From assembly GCF_000211415.1 (NCBI RefSeq), contig NZ_GL890776.1, positions 478,223 to 536,796 on the forward strand: a stretch of 58,574 nt of DNA, given 5' to 3'. The DNA comes from Enterobacter mori LMG 25706 (GTDB lineage Bacteria > Pseudomonadota > Gammaproteobacteria > Enterobacterales > Enterobacteriaceae). Both the position numbers and the translations under genes were made by a program. The notes under the pieces are model-generated. The model did not search any database. It was given only the letters and a program-made list of their open reading frames with translations, and was not told where the DNA came from. Of the stretch, positions 27,476-36,309 are shown one piece after another (position 1 is the stretch's first letter; each line of letters opens with the position of its first letter).

Positions 27476-28767
27476 GCCTCTGGCCGCGCTCGCTGCTGAC
27501 CCGGCTGCTGATTATTGTGCTGGTTGGGCTGCTACTGGCTAATGCGCTCAGCCTGACGCTGGTTATGGTGGAGCGCATGCGCAGCGCCCGCACGGTGATG
27601 TTGGGTAACCTGGAATATGATGTTGCTACCAGTGTCGCCATTCTTGACCGTCTTCCGGCGAATGAACGTCCGGCATGGCTGGCGCGGCTTGACCGGGGAA
27701 ATTACCGCTATATTCTTGGGCCGGGCGAACCGGGTGCGGCCCCGCAGGACAAGCGGTCGCAAGATGCTGTGCGCACCCTCAAAGAGACGCTTTCTGCAGA
27801 CTACCCCCTTTATTTTACGGCCGTTGCCGGGCCGGTGTCGCACATTCAGGCGCATATCACCTTAAGCGATGGTGCGCCGCTTACGATTGATCTCATCCCC
27901 CGCATGCCGCCGGTCGCCAGTTGGCTACCCGTGGTGCTGATTTTACAACTGCTGCTTTTGGCCACCTGTTCGTGGGTTGCCGTGCGTCAGGTGGTGCGGC
28001 CATTCTCGCAGTTTACTCGCGCGGTCGACTCCCTGGACCCGTCGTCACATGCCGCCATGTCCGAGCAGGGGCCGATCGAAGTGCAGCGCGCCGCGCATGC
28101 CTTTAACGCCATGCAGTCCCGCATTCAGGCTTACCTCCGCGAGCGCGGGCAGATCCTGGCGTCCATTTCACACGATTTGCAGACCCCGATAACCCGTATG
28201 AAGCTGCGCGTTGAAATGGCCGAACAACCTGTACTGCGTGACAAGCTGCTTAACGACCTCGACAACATGTCGCGTTTGGTTCGGGAGGGTATTGCCTATG
28301 CCCGGTCATCAGAAATTCTTGAAGAAGCCACGGTGAAGATGGAGTTAAACGCCTGGATAAATACCCTTGCCAGTGATTATCAGGATGTCGGTAAGAACGT
28401 GCAGTTTCAGGCAAGCGACGAAAGGCTGCCCATCGTCACTCGCCCCCAGGCGCTGCGGCGGGTAATGACCAATTTGTTGGACAATGCGCTTAAATTCGGT
28501 GATTACGCCGAGATTGAAATTGAGCCTCAGGCAGAACAGGTTGTTATTCATATCAAAGACGGCGGGCCGGGAATTCCTGATGCCGAACTTGATGCGGTAT
28601 TACAGCCTTTTTATCGTATTGAAACATCCCGTAATCGCGATACGGGAGGAACCGGGCTTGGCCTTGCCATCGCGGCGCAGCTCACCGCGCAGCTGGACGG
28701 GAAACTTCACCTGGCGAATCGCACCGAAGGGGGACTGGAGGTTTCCGTCGCGCTGCCGCGCCGTTGA
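27472..28767 (+). CDS. Sensor histidine kinase
   Basis: A 431-residue inner-membrane kinase. One transmembrane helix near residues 8-28 and a second near 148-168 bracket a small periplasmic sensor. A HAMP domain follows, then the H-box SISHDLQTPITR. The ATPase domain has the N-box RVMTNLLDNALKFG and the glycine boxes DGGPGIP and TGGTGLGLAI, so it is intact. It is the cognate partner of the overlapping regulator. The signal is unknown; the neighbouring exported hydrolase and DipZ-like protein suggest envelope or redox stress. Confidence 0.88.
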   Translation: MSLWPRSLLTRLLIIVLVGLLLANALSLTLVMVERMRSARTVMLGNLEYDVATSVAILDRLPANERPAWLARLDRGNYRYILGPGEPGAAPQDKRSQDAVRTLKETLSADYPLYFTAVAGPVSHIQAHITLSDGAPLTIDLIPRMPPVASWLPVVLILQLLLLATCSWVAVRQVVRPFSQFTRAVDSLDPSSHAAMSEQGPIEVQRAAHAFNAMQSRIQAYLRERGQILASISHDLQTPITRMKLRVEMAEQPVLRDKLLNDLDNMSRLVREGIAYARSSEILEEATVKMELNAWINTLASDYQDVGKNVQFQASDERLPIVTRPQALRRVMTNLLDNALKFGDYAEIEIEPQAEQVVIHIKDGGPGIPDAELDAVLQPFYRIETSRNRDTGGTGLGLAIAAQLTAQLDGKLHLANRTEGGLEVSVALPRR

Positions 28768-28904
28768 TTGTACGGTTTTGTATCTGCGTTCCGTACGGAT
28801 ACGGTGGCAGACAAATCGCGCAGATTTGCACATCATCTGAACACATCAGTACGTTGAAATAACCTCACTGCAGCTACGCAGTCAATCTGTTATGTGAGGT
28901 CGTT

Positions 28905-30113
28905 ATGTTTCTGATTATCCCTTTTTTAGGCGGGATGATTAGCCTGCTGAGCCCCTGTACGCTCCCCGTTATTCCGCTGCTGTTTGCTGGCTTTCAGGGG
29001 CAGCGGCGACACGTCGCGGCGCTTCTCGCGGGCATGGTTGTGATGTTCACCCTGGTGGCCCTGGCCGTTACGGCTGCCAGCGAGTGGATCGTGCAAGCCA
29101 CGCTGGTAGGGCGCTGGATCGCACTCATGATTTTGGCCACCGCAGCCCTTGCGCTGATTTTCCCGCAGTTTGCTCAGCGTATTGCCACACCCGCGGTCCA
29201 TGTCGGCAATGCGCTGAATACCCGAAGCGGACAAACGCGTGGAGTGTCTGCCGCATTTCTGGCCGGGCTCGCGGTCGGGCTGCTCTGGTCTCCCTGCGCG
29301 GGCCCCATTCTTGGCGCGATCTTCAGCCTCAATATCGCGGGTCACTCGCCCCTTACCACCGGAACGCTGCTCATCGCCTACGGAAGCGGATGCGCGCTGA
29401 TGCTGGGATTGCTTGTTGCCGGAGGCCGTAAGTTGATTCAGCCGTTAAGGGCGAAATCGGCGCTCATGGGACGACTGCGTCAGGCGGCAGGTGCAGTGAT
29501 GTTGGCCGCGGTGGCATTTAACGTCACGGGGATGACGTCGGCCTTAAAAGGGGCAAATGGCATCGCCGATCGGCTCGAAAACTCACTGTTAAACCTGGCA
29601 AAACCGTCGACCTCAACCGTGAAATTGCAGCCGGTGGTGGACAGCGCACCGAGCAGTGAATTACCGTCATTAAGCGGCGGCACCGGATGGCTAAATGGTG
29701 ACCCTGTCACGTCTGAGTCACTACGAGGGAAGGTGGTTCTGATCGATTTCTGGACCTGGGACTGCATTAACTGCCAGCATACGCTTCCCCACGTCCGGGA
29801 CTGGGCCAACAAATACCAGTCTCAGGGACTCGTGGTGATTGGCGTTCACACGCCAGAATATCCATGGGAAAAACCGCTTTCGTCCGTAAAAAATGCGGTC
29901 AATAAATGGCAGCTCCCGTACCGGGTGGTGGCGGATAATCAGTATCAAATCTGGAATAGATTTGGAAACCATTACTGGCCCGCGCATTACTTCTTTGATG
30001 CCAAAGGACAGCTACGCTATACCTCATTCGGCGAGGGTAACTACGACAAACAGGAGCAGGTCATTCAACAGCTTCTGAAAGAAGCCCGCTCCTGGACGCC
30101 ACCTCAGGGTTGA
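28905..30113 (+). CDS. DipZ-like CcdA-thioredoxin fusion
   Basis: A 402-residue protein that should carry reducing power across the inner membrane. The N-terminal CcdA/DsbD-type membrane domain (about 1-230) has the two family cysteine motifs, LLSPCTLP (Cys18) and WSPCAGPI. The C-terminal thioredoxin-like domain (about 255-400) carries the redox pair in WDCINCQH. This is the DipZ arrangement known from mycobacteria and proteobacteria, shorter than E. coli DsbD. It follows the two-component system by 137 bases. Its end overlaps the convergent tam gene by ten bases. Confidence 0.87.
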   Translation: MFLIIPFLGGMISLLSPCTLPVIPLLFAGFQGQRRHVAALLAGMVVMFTLVALAVTAASEWIVQATLVGRWIALMILATAALALIFPQFAQRIATPAVHVGNALNTRSGQTRGVSAAFLAGLAVGLLWSPCAGPILGAIFSLNIAGHSPLTTGTLLIAYGSGCALMLGLLVAGGRKLIQPLRAKSALMGRLRQAAGAVMLAAVAFNVTGMTSALKGANGIADRLENSLLNLAKPSTSTVKLQPVVDSAPSSELPSLSGGTGWLNGDPVTSESLRGKVVLIDFWTWDCINCQHTLPHVRDWANKYQSQGLVVIGVHTPEYPWEKPLSSVKNAVNKWQLPYRVVADNQYQIWNRFGNHYWPAHYFFDAKGQLRYTSFGEGNYDKQEQVIQQLLKEARSWTPPQG

Positions 30114-30862
30114 CGCTGAGCGACGATGAAAAGCCGTGGAAACGCCAGCAGTATCTGCCCATTCTCCTGGAGCGGATACTGCTCTTCCAGCAACGCCTGA
30201 TAGCGCTTCAGGTAGGCTTTTCGCTCGCTTTCGTTAAGATCCTGCAGCCACGGACGCAATCCCGTGGCGCTGACCCAGTCAATAATAGCCTGGTGCGAGC
30301 TCATCTTGTGGAAATAGGTTGTCCGCCAGATATCCACCTCGCATCCAGCCTCCGTCAAAATATCATAGTAGGCATGCACGCCGGGCAGCGGCTCACGGCC
30401 ACGGTCGGGATAGCCTTGTTCGTAAGCCACTTCGCGCATTGAAACATGCGTAGGTTCAAGCCAGTTGTCGGGCATTTGAATCGCCAGCACGCCATTCAGA
30501 CGAAGCAGCGAAATCAGGTGCGGCAGCAGATCGTAATGGTCCGGGATCCACTGCAAAGAGGCGTTGGCGTAAATCACATCGAGCGGCTGGTGTGGTGTGA
30601 ACTGGCGAATGTCTGCCTCTACAAAGTGGCATTCAGGCAGCGCGCTGCGCGCTTCTTCCAGCATGGCGGGAGAGTTATCCACCCCTGTTATGTGTGCCGA
30701 CGGCCAGCGCTGCTTCAGCAATGCGGTACTGTTGCCCGGACCACACCCCAAATCAACGACGGTGGACACCGCATCCAAAGGAACACGCGCCAGAAGCTCG
30801 GCGGCAGGGCGTGTGCGTTCCGCGCTGTATTGCAGGTAGAGAGAAGGATTCCAGTCGGCCAT
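30104..30862 (-). CDS. tam: Trans-aconitate 2-methyltransferase Tam
   Basis: A 252-residue class I SAM-dependent methyltransferase that methylates trans-aconitate, a toxic by-product of the citric acid cycle. The SAM-binding motif [12 protein letters not shown] is near residue 35, followed by the acidic end of strand two ([10 protein letters not shown]). The start [20 protein letters not shown] and the length match E. coli Tam. tam also lies near yneE and uxaB in E. coli. The gene is convergent with the DipZ-like gene. Confidence 0.93.
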   Translation of the reverse strand: MADWNPSLYLQYSAERTRPAAELLARVPLDAVSTVVDLGCGPGNSTALLKQRWPSAHITGVDNSPAMLEEARSALPECHFVEADIRQFTPHQPLDVIYANASLQWIPDHYDLLPHLISLLRLNGVLAIQMPDNWLEPTHVSMREVAYEQGYPDRGREPLPGVHAYYDILTEAGCEVDIWRTTYFHKMSSHQAIIDWVSATGLRPWLQDLNESERKAYLKRYQALLEEQYPLQENGQILLAFPRLFIVAQRQP

Positions 30863-30945
30863 GTTCGCAGCTCCATTTCACGGGATTAAGGAAGAATAGC
30901 ACAGACAAATACCCGCACAGCGGCAGGTATCTGACAACGCGATGT

Positions 30946-31530
30946 TTATAGGATCCCTTTCAGGGCGACGTGGTAAATCAGCATGATGGTTTTGCCGTCT
31001 ACAATTTGGCCGGTCTCGATGCCGCGGAGCGCCTCGTCCAGCGTCACTTCAAGCACGTCGATATCTTCCCCCTCTGATTTGATTCCGCCACCTTTGCCGG
31101 TTTGATCCTGAGGGTGATATTCCGCCAGGTAGAAATAGAGTTTTTCCGTTACCGAGCCAGGGCTCATATAGGCTTCGAAAATTTTCTCTACGCGCGACAC
31201 CGCAAACCCGGTCTCTTCCTCGGCTTCCGCTTTGATACGGCTTTCAGGATCCATATTGTCGAGCAGCCCGGCAGCGGCCTCTATCAGATCGCCTTCATGA
31301 CCGTTGATAAAGACCGGAAAGCGGAACTGGCGGGTGAGGATGATTGTTTTTTTGTCTCGATTGTAGAGCAGTATGGTGGCTCCGTTGCCCCGGTCGTACA
31401 CTTCTCGGCTTTGGCGCTGCCACTCGCCGTCGCGGCGTCGTTTATCAAAGGTAAATTTTTTCAGTATGTACCAGTTATCAGATAGGGTTTCGCTCTCGAT
31501 AATGCGGATATCTGCGCGTTTTGATTGCAC
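30946..31530 (-). CDS. NUDIX hydrolase, NudK-like
   Basis: A 194-residue NUDIX hydrolase resembling E. coli NudK (GDP-mannose pyrophosphatase), with shared REVYDRGNGATILLYN and EAYMSPG segments. The NUDIX box runs from GLLDN to AEEETGF. The metal-binding glutamates of EExG are intact, but the usual first glutamate is Asp and the usual arginine is Ala. These changes and lower overall similarity mean it may prefer another nucleoside-diphosphate sugar. It is divergent from the DeoR/GH28 pair. A paralogue of core nudK is likely. Confidence 0.8.
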   Translation of the reverse strand: MQSKRADIRIIESETLSDNWYILKKFTFDKRRRDGEWQRQSREVYDRGNGATILLYNRDKKTIILTRQFRFPVFINGHEGDLIEAAAGLLDNMDPESRIKAEAEEETGFAVSRVEKIFEAYMSPGSVTEKLYFYLAEYHPQDQTGKGGGIKSEGEDIDVLEVTLDEALRGIETGQIVDGKTIMLIYHVALKGIL

Positions 31531-31616
31531 GTTCGGCTCTCCTTACGTAGAGTTAAGATCATAAACAGCACTATCGTGCGCCCTCAAGATAAAACATGCA
31601 ATATCAGGAAAGTCCG

Positions 31617-32390
31617 ATGCTCACCAGTCAGCGAAAACAATTGATTCTGGAAAAACTCGAAGCGGAAGGTCAGGTACAGTCGACAGCACTCAGTGTCCAT
31701 TTTTCAGTATCTGAAGACACCATCCGGCGCGATCTCCGCGAGCTGGCGGCAGAAGGGCGTTTGCAGCGCGTGCACGGCGGTGCGCTGCCGGCATCGTCGG
31801 CGGTAGTACCCTTTGCCGAGCGTAAAACCGTGAAAATGGATGCGAAGAAAAACGTTGCCCGAAAGGGCGCTCAGCTCATTTCGGCAGGACAAGTGGTGAT
31901 TATCGACGGTGGCACGACCACCGCTGAGTTAATCACGTTTTTGCCCCGAGACCTGCAGATTACCGTCGTCACGCATAGCCCGAGTATTGCGCTGGGTCTG
32001 GTCGAGCACCCTTTGATTGACGTTATCCTGATCGGCGGACGTCTGTACAAGCACTCGATTGTCACCGTAGGTGCGGCAGCTATCGAAGGCATTGGGAACA
32101 TACATGCGGATCTGCTCTTTATGGGGGTAACGGGCATTCACCCGGAGGCAGGGCTGACGACCGGCGATTTCGAGGAGGCATGCATCAAACGTGCATTTTC
32201 CGGCAGAGCCGCGGACACCATTGTGCTGGCTTCACCTGAAAAGATTAATACCGCCTCGTCATTTGCGATCGGCGATGTGTCGCTGGCGAATACGATGGTT
32301 GTGGAAGAAGGCACGGATCAGGCCTGGATAAATGCGATAACAGAGAAGGGCGTGACGATCGTTAAAACCGCTGATCGGACACATGAATAA
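31617..32390 (+). CDS. DeoR/GlpR-family transcriptional regulator
   Basis: A 257-residue regulator with the N-terminal DeoR helix-turn-helix (SVSEDTIRRDLRELAAEG, then RVHGGALP) and the sugar-phosphate sensor domain with IDGGTT. The ATG at 31617 is chosen because AGGAAAG lies eight bases upstream; an ATG at 31596 is less well placed. It is followed after 100 bases by a GH28 gene on the same strand, which it probably controls in response to a phosphorylated sugar or uronate. The inducer is inference. Confidence 0.85.
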   Translation: MLTSQRKQLILEKLEAEGQVQSTALSVHFSVSEDTIRRDLRELAAEGRLQRVHGGALPASSAVVPFAERKTVKMDAKKNVARKGAQLISAGQVVIIDGGTTTAELITFLPRDLQITVVTHSPSIALGLVEHPLIDVILIGGRLYKHSIVTVGAAAIEGIGNIHADLLFMGVTGIHPEAGLTTGDFEEACIKRAFSGRAADTIVLASPEKINTASSFAIGDVSLANTMVVEEGTDQAWINAITEKGVTIVKTADRTHE

Positions 32391-32490
32391 CCGTTTTTCT
32401 GCCAGCTTTTTGGTCAGGCTGTCCTTGCGGTAAAGGTTATTGATTAAGCGAGTTCTTATACTGCTGATTTTCAACAGTATAAGGGATTCC

Positions 32491-33783
32491 ATGGCAGACA
32501 TTTCAATTTTAACGTTCGGGGCAGATCCGAGTGCTGAACGTATATCAACGACGGCTATCCAGCAGGCTATTGCGAAAGCAAAGCCTGGCGACAGCGTGGT
32601 GATCCCTGCAGGCCGTTATCTTACCGGCGCCATTTTTCTTAAAAGTGATATCACGCTGCATCTGGTGCAAGGTTCGGTGCTTTTAGGCAGCCAGCACCTG
32701 GAAGATTACCCCTTAATCGACACTCGGGTTGCCGGCATTGATATGCGGTGGCCAGCAGGAATAATCAATGTGATTAACGCGCAGAACGTAAGCCTCACCG
32801 GAACGGGTACCCTCGACGGGCAAGGGCGGATCTGGTGGCAGCGATTCTGGGGAGATGATGAACACGGCGGCATGGTTGGGGACTACAGCGCCAACGGTTT
32901 ACGCTGGGTGGTGGACTATGATTGCCAGCGGCCACGCAATGTTCTGGTGTATGAAAGTAAGAATATCCTGCTCAAGGATTTCACCAGCTGCGAGTCCGGT
33001 TTCTGGAATGTTCACCTTTGTTATTCCCGCGATGTGGCAGTCGAGAACCTGAGTATCATTAATTCAGCGGGGCCAAGCACCGATGGAATTGACATTGATT
33101 CTTGCGAACAGGTTCGAATTGAGCGCTGTACGGTTTCCTGCAATGACGACAATATCTGCATTAAGGCGGGCCGCGGGCGCGAGGCTGCGCCAAAAGCCCG
33201 TACGGCCAGGGCCATTGTTATTCGGGAATGCGTGTTGAACAAGGGATCAGGCATCACCCTGGGCAGTGAAACCTCTGGTGGGATCGAGCACGTACTGATC
33301 GAAAACAACCGTTTCAACGGCACGGGGGTTGGGTTTCGCATTAAGTCAGCCCGCAATCGCGGCGGGTTTATCCGCCATATCACGGTGCGGAATTTGCTGC
33401 TTCAGAATGTGCGTTTCCCCGTACTTATCCAACTGAACTGGTTCCCGCAATACAGCTACGGTGATAGCGGCAACCTGCAGGATAAGCCTGAGCACTGGCG
33501 CAAACTGGCTGACGGGGTAGAAGGAGAGGCGGGTTTGACGGAAGTGAGCCACCCGACGCTTAGCAATATCACTGCGCGCCGTTCAGACAGCAACTTATTC
33601 TCTCGTGCGTTTTTTATCGAAGGCTATCCGGACCGTCCTGTATGCGGGTTAACGCTCGACAATATTTCCGTCGATGCCACCGAGTTTGGGAAAATATCGG
33701 GTGTTGAGGGGTTGCGCTTCAATAATGTCCTGGTCACCGCGAATGAACTCACGCAGGACATAAATGATAGCTACGAACGCTGA
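32491..33783 (+). CDS. GH28 polygalacturonase-like enzyme, cytoplasmic
   Basis: A 430-residue right-handed beta-helix enzyme of glycoside hydrolase family 28. The catalytic motifs are STDGIDID (196-203), NDD (218-220), GSGITLGS (252-259, where classical enzymes have a GHG) and RIK (283-285). The start MADISILTFGADPS is the beginning of the helix, with no signal peptide. It should therefore act inside the cell on short oligo-galacturonides or a related glycoside, feeding the galacturonate route that contains uxaB. The ATG at 32491 follows AAGGGA. The preceding DeoR gene is its likely regulator. Confidence 0.86.
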   Translation: MADISILTFGADPSAERISTTAIQQAIAKAKPGDSVVIPAGRYLTGAIFLKSDITLHLVQGSVLLGSQHLEDYPLIDTRVAGIDMRWPAGIINVINAQNVSLTGTGTLDGQGRIWWQRFWGDDEHGGMVGDYSANGLRWVVDYDCQRPRNVLVYESKNILLKDFTSCESGFWNVHLCYSRDVAVENLSIINSAGPSTDGIDIDSCEQVRIERCTVSCNDDNICIKAGRGREAAPKARTARAIVIRECVLNKGSGITLGSETSGGIEHVLIENNRFNGTGVGFRIKSARNRGGFIRHITVRNLLLQNVRFPVLIQLNWFPQYSYGDSGNLQDKPEHWRKLADGVEGEAGLTEVSHPTLSNITARRSDSNLFSRAFFIEGYPDRPVCGLTLDNISVDATEFGKISGVEGLRFNNVLVTANELTQDINDSYER

Positions 33784-33794
33784 TGGGGATTCCG

Positions 33795-34157
33795 TCAGGC
33801 CTGAGGAATGCTCTCTAAGCTGGTGTAGACCTGAAGACCACGCTTGCGCGCGACCTCAATATCCATATCTGCGCCTTTTGATGCACCTTCGATGCGATAA
33901 ATCGCGTCGCATTTACCAATGAGGCGATGGGCAACGGGATACAGCATCGCTTCACTGATTTCATCATGCAACGAGGTTGACCCTGCGGCCTTCGCCAGCG
34001 GCAGGGCGAGCCATTCACCAATGACCGGGATGTGCCCACGTTCGTACACCGCAAGCGCTGCGTTTTCTAATCTTGCCAGATTGGCATCGATACGTTCCTG
34101 AATACCATCCGTGCCGCTACGATAGGGTCCGGCGATTAAAATCAGCTGTTGAGTCAT
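33795..34157 (-). CDS. DUF4406-type nucleoside deoxyribosyltransferase-like protein
   Basis: A 120-residue protein beginning LILIAGPYRSGTDG and containing HIPVIGEW and CDAIYRIEGASKGADMDIEVA. This is the layout of the DUF4406 / nucleoside 2-deoxyribosyltransferase-like fold: an N-terminal GPYR nucleotide loop and a late SxGAxxE-type acidic motif. Related proteins occur in nucleotide metabolism and phage or accessory regions. No reaction is assigned. It is convergent with the GH28 gene, eleven bases apart. Confidence 0.75.
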   Translation of the reverse strand: MTQQLILIAGPYRSGTDGIQERIDANLARLENAALAVYERGHIPVIGEWLALPLAKAAGSTSLHDEISEAMLYPVAHRLIGKCDAIYRIEGASKGADMDIEVARKRGLQVYTSLESIPQA

Positions 34158-34289
34158 ATCTACCTCTGTGAGTGATTATGCATGTTATTGCACGATAATT
34201 GCTGTTTTGCAGTGAGATTAAACATAACAGGCATTACCATGCAAGATCAAGTGGAATCATGCATACTGATCACCGAAGTAGCGGTAGTA

Positions 34290-34670
34290 TCAGTCCAATA
34301 AGTCGCTTTCAGGTGCATGACAAACCGCCTCGATATTATGACCATCGGGCGCAATGACAAACGCGGCATAATAATTTTTGCCGTAGGAGCGTAATCCCGG
34401 CGCGCCATTATCTTGCGCGCCCGTACGAAGCGCGGCATTGTAAAAGTCATCAACTTGCTGACGCGTTGTGGCTACAAAGGCGATATGCAATGGTGCTGGC
34501 TTATCATGTGTCTGATACAGGCAAAGTGAAACATCACCGGAACTCATTTCTACGCCGTAGTCTGGAGTGCCTTCATCGATAATGTTTACGCCAAGCGGCT
34601 GCAGGGCCTCGAGGAAGAAGGTTTTACTTTTTTCATAATCACTTACGCCGAATTTAACATGGTCAAACAT
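34290..34670 (-). CDS. VOC-family (glyoxalase-fold) protein
   Basis: A 126-residue protein of the vicinal oxygen chelate superfamily. It starts MFDHVKFGVSDYEKSKTFFLEAL, supplying a metal-ligand histidine, and has PLHIAFVATTRQQVDDFYNAAL at the second repeat. The end YYAAFVIAPDGHNIEAV is typical of lactoylglutathione lyase-like members. The ATG at 34670 is used because GGGGGC precedes it and the family fold begins there. The function could be dioxygenase, lyase or resistance; nothing nearby decides. It is the last intact gene before the island debris. Confidence 0.82.
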   Translation of the reverse strand: MFDHVKFGVSDYEKSKTFFLEALQPLGVNIIDEGTPDYGVEMSSGDVSLCLYQTHDKPAPLHIAFVATTRQQVDDFYNAALRTGAQDNGAPGLRSYGKNYYAAFVIAPDGHNIEAVCHAPESDLLD

Positions 34671-34870
34671 TTGAGCCCCCAGTAAGTAGCGGTGAAATAT
34701 GGAGTATAGAAGCGGAGCGTGATTATGGTGGATTGGATGCCTGGTAATGTGGGTTTGAGCACGTTCGTTGACGAAGGACAAGGAGGACCATGAAATGCTG
34801 GATTTTGCCTTAATCCATTTTAGTGCGCATAATGTATATTATGTTAAATGTTATGGATTTGTTCTTAAGT

Positions 34871-35163
34871 TCATGAATTCAGCGTATCGGTATCCCCGCT
34901 GCGGGAGTATCCCCCAGGACTAAGCGTACCGGTGCTCCAGTCGTAATTTCTGTCCATCGCATCAGAGACGCCTTTATCCCATTTGGCATACGTGGCAAAG
35001 AAGCGCAGCTGTGGACGGCTCCAGAATCCAGAATCGAAGGTGAGCGTTGGCGCAATGGTCACCTTGGTCAGCCCCCCTTCCCTTTGCCGTTTACCCCCAT
35101 GTAGTTTTTATCATCCAGATATTCGTAACCCACTTCATATTGCATGGCGAAATAATAAAATCA
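34871..35163 (-). pseudogene. C-terminal remnant of a LamB-type carbohydrate porin
   Basis: On the minus strand from about 35163 the frame reads [17 protein letters not shown]; then in another frame it reads [17 protein letters not shown], and [14 protein letters not shown] to the stop at 34871. These are the last strands of maltoporin/BglH-type outer-membrane sugar porins. The two halves are separated by a one-base loss in a G run (six C on the plus strand, 35072-35077), where seven would restore the frame. The rest of the porin is absent. The fragment marks the left edge of the disturbed island region. Confidence 0.75.
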
Positions 35164-35217
35164 CTCTGGAGCCCCAATTTCTGGGGGACAAACACATCAT
35201 ACCGAATGAGCGAACCA

Positions 35218-35555
35218 TTAATAATCTGGTGATCGTCGAGGTAAAGCCTGATGTTCCAGTCGACGCAATGCTGCGCTGACAATCGCGTGGGTTTTGCCGA
35301 TACCCGCTGGCCCAACCAGCCGTAAGGAATGTGCTGTTGCGGCACCAAGGAACTGAGAAGTCAGCAAATTTTGCAGTTGCTGCGCCTGCTCTTCCCATTT
35401 TCTCGCCGCATCCATATCTCCGGCAGGAAATGCACACATATACTCTGCGTGGAACTGTCGGAACGATTCTGTATCACTATGCTTGCCATGCTTTTCATAA
35501 AATTTATCTTCTTGAGCATGGCGGGCATCAGCGAAAAGTGTCAATAGGGATGACA
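35218..35555 (-). pseudogene. Remnant of a P-loop ATPase gene
   Basis: A minus-strand open frame encodes a fragment containing LRLVGPAGIGKTHAIVSAALRR, a Walker A nucleotide-binding loop, preceded by a polar helical stretch (about 70 residues) with no recognised domain. The first 14 codons of the open frame (35598-35557) are the antisense of the transposase remnant, so the real fragment begins near 35555. Soon after the P-loop the frame ends, and protein-like sequence continues in another frame to about 35165. The original gene was probably a large ATPase, perhaps defence related, truncated on both sides. Confidence 0.5.
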
Positions 35556-35556
35556 G

Positions 35557-35682
35557 ATGTTCAGAACGCTGAATGAAGTACGGGAAATTACGGAACACTC
35601 GCAGAATGAGTACAACAGCGAGCGTCCCTATGGTTCCCTTAAGAACCTGACGCCGAAAGAATACCGGCTGTTGGCTGAATAA
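35557..35682 (+). mobile_element. C-terminal remnant of an IS3-family transposase (OrfB)
   Basis: The plus strand reads FRTLNEVREITEH, then EYNSERPYGSLKNLTPKEYR, and a stop. This is the recognisable last 41 residues of IS3-group OrfB transposases, which end in the YNxxRPHxSLxxLTPxEY pattern. The upstream catalytic part is missing. It points toward the defence genes, and a second, different transposase part lies at the other end of the island. No terminal inverted repeats were found. Confidence 0.78.
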
Positions 35683-35726
35683 ACGGAACGCTCAAAAGTG
35701 AGTGAAGTAAACTAGGTTTGCTTACA

Positions 35727-36209
35727 CTACTTGTCTTTGGCCTCAATATGTATGGACTCCTTTAGTGAGTTAGTATCGGGTAGAGCTTTAGTCCACATAT
35801 GATGGGCTTCTGTAGCAAAACTAATCACTTTTGATATAAGTAACTTATCAGCACCTACATCGCTGGTTTCCTCATAATCCCCTGTTTTGTATTTGTAATG
35901 AATTAGAGTAGTTTCGATTTTTCTCTGTGCTGTTCTGTAAACTGACCAAAGATTTTGAGGTTTTCTTAGCTGAAGCCATGCGGTAGAAAATGCGGCTATC
36001 GCCGATAGTACTGATGGAATAACCTTTGACAACCACACGCCTTCCCCGAGACTGACGAATAAAGGAGCAAGTAACGAACAAATCATTACTCCACGAAAGC
36101 ACCAAATACTTTCAGCTTTGTTGTGATCTGCTTTCGATTGAAAATGCTTTGCTTGACCTAAAGCGTAACTCGCCGCTGATTCTGTGCCTAAATTGTTTAA
36201 ATTAGACAT
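35727..36209 (-). CDS. SLATT-domain two-helix membrane protein
   Basis: A 160-residue protein. Two adjacent hydrophobic segments (about 42-58 and 65-82) are followed by a helical, charged C-terminal half beginning WLQLRKPQNLW. This is the SLATT (DUF4231-like) layout. SLATT proteins are predicted membrane-damaging effectors in nucleotide-signalling defence loci (SMODS and SLOG associated). GAGG precedes the ATG at 36209. It is the last gene of the island's minus-strand series, 100 bases after the receiver-phosphorylase gene, and could be a second effector or an unrelated passenger. Very A+T-rich like its upstream neighbours. Confidence 0.75.
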   Translation of the reverse strand: MSNLNNLGTESAASYALGQAKHFQSKADHNKAESIWCFRGVMICSLLAPLFVSLGEGVWLSKVIPSVLSAIAAFSTAWLQLRKPQNLWSVYRTAQRKIETTLIHYKYKTGDYEETSDVGADKLLISKVISFATEAHHMWTKALPDTNSLKESIHIEAKDK

Positions 36210-36309
36210 ACATTACCTCAATTTATAGTACTTGTTTGTTGTTTGTTCTACAGTTTCTAGCTAATAGAAATTTAAGCGATAATCCTAACCAATAGAACAA
36301 TTCAAAACT

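Noticed and set aside
35557..35598. N-terminal residues of the minus-strand frame that contains the P-loop
   Set aside because: They are the antisense of the transposase remnant on the plus strand, so they are not part of the original ATPase.
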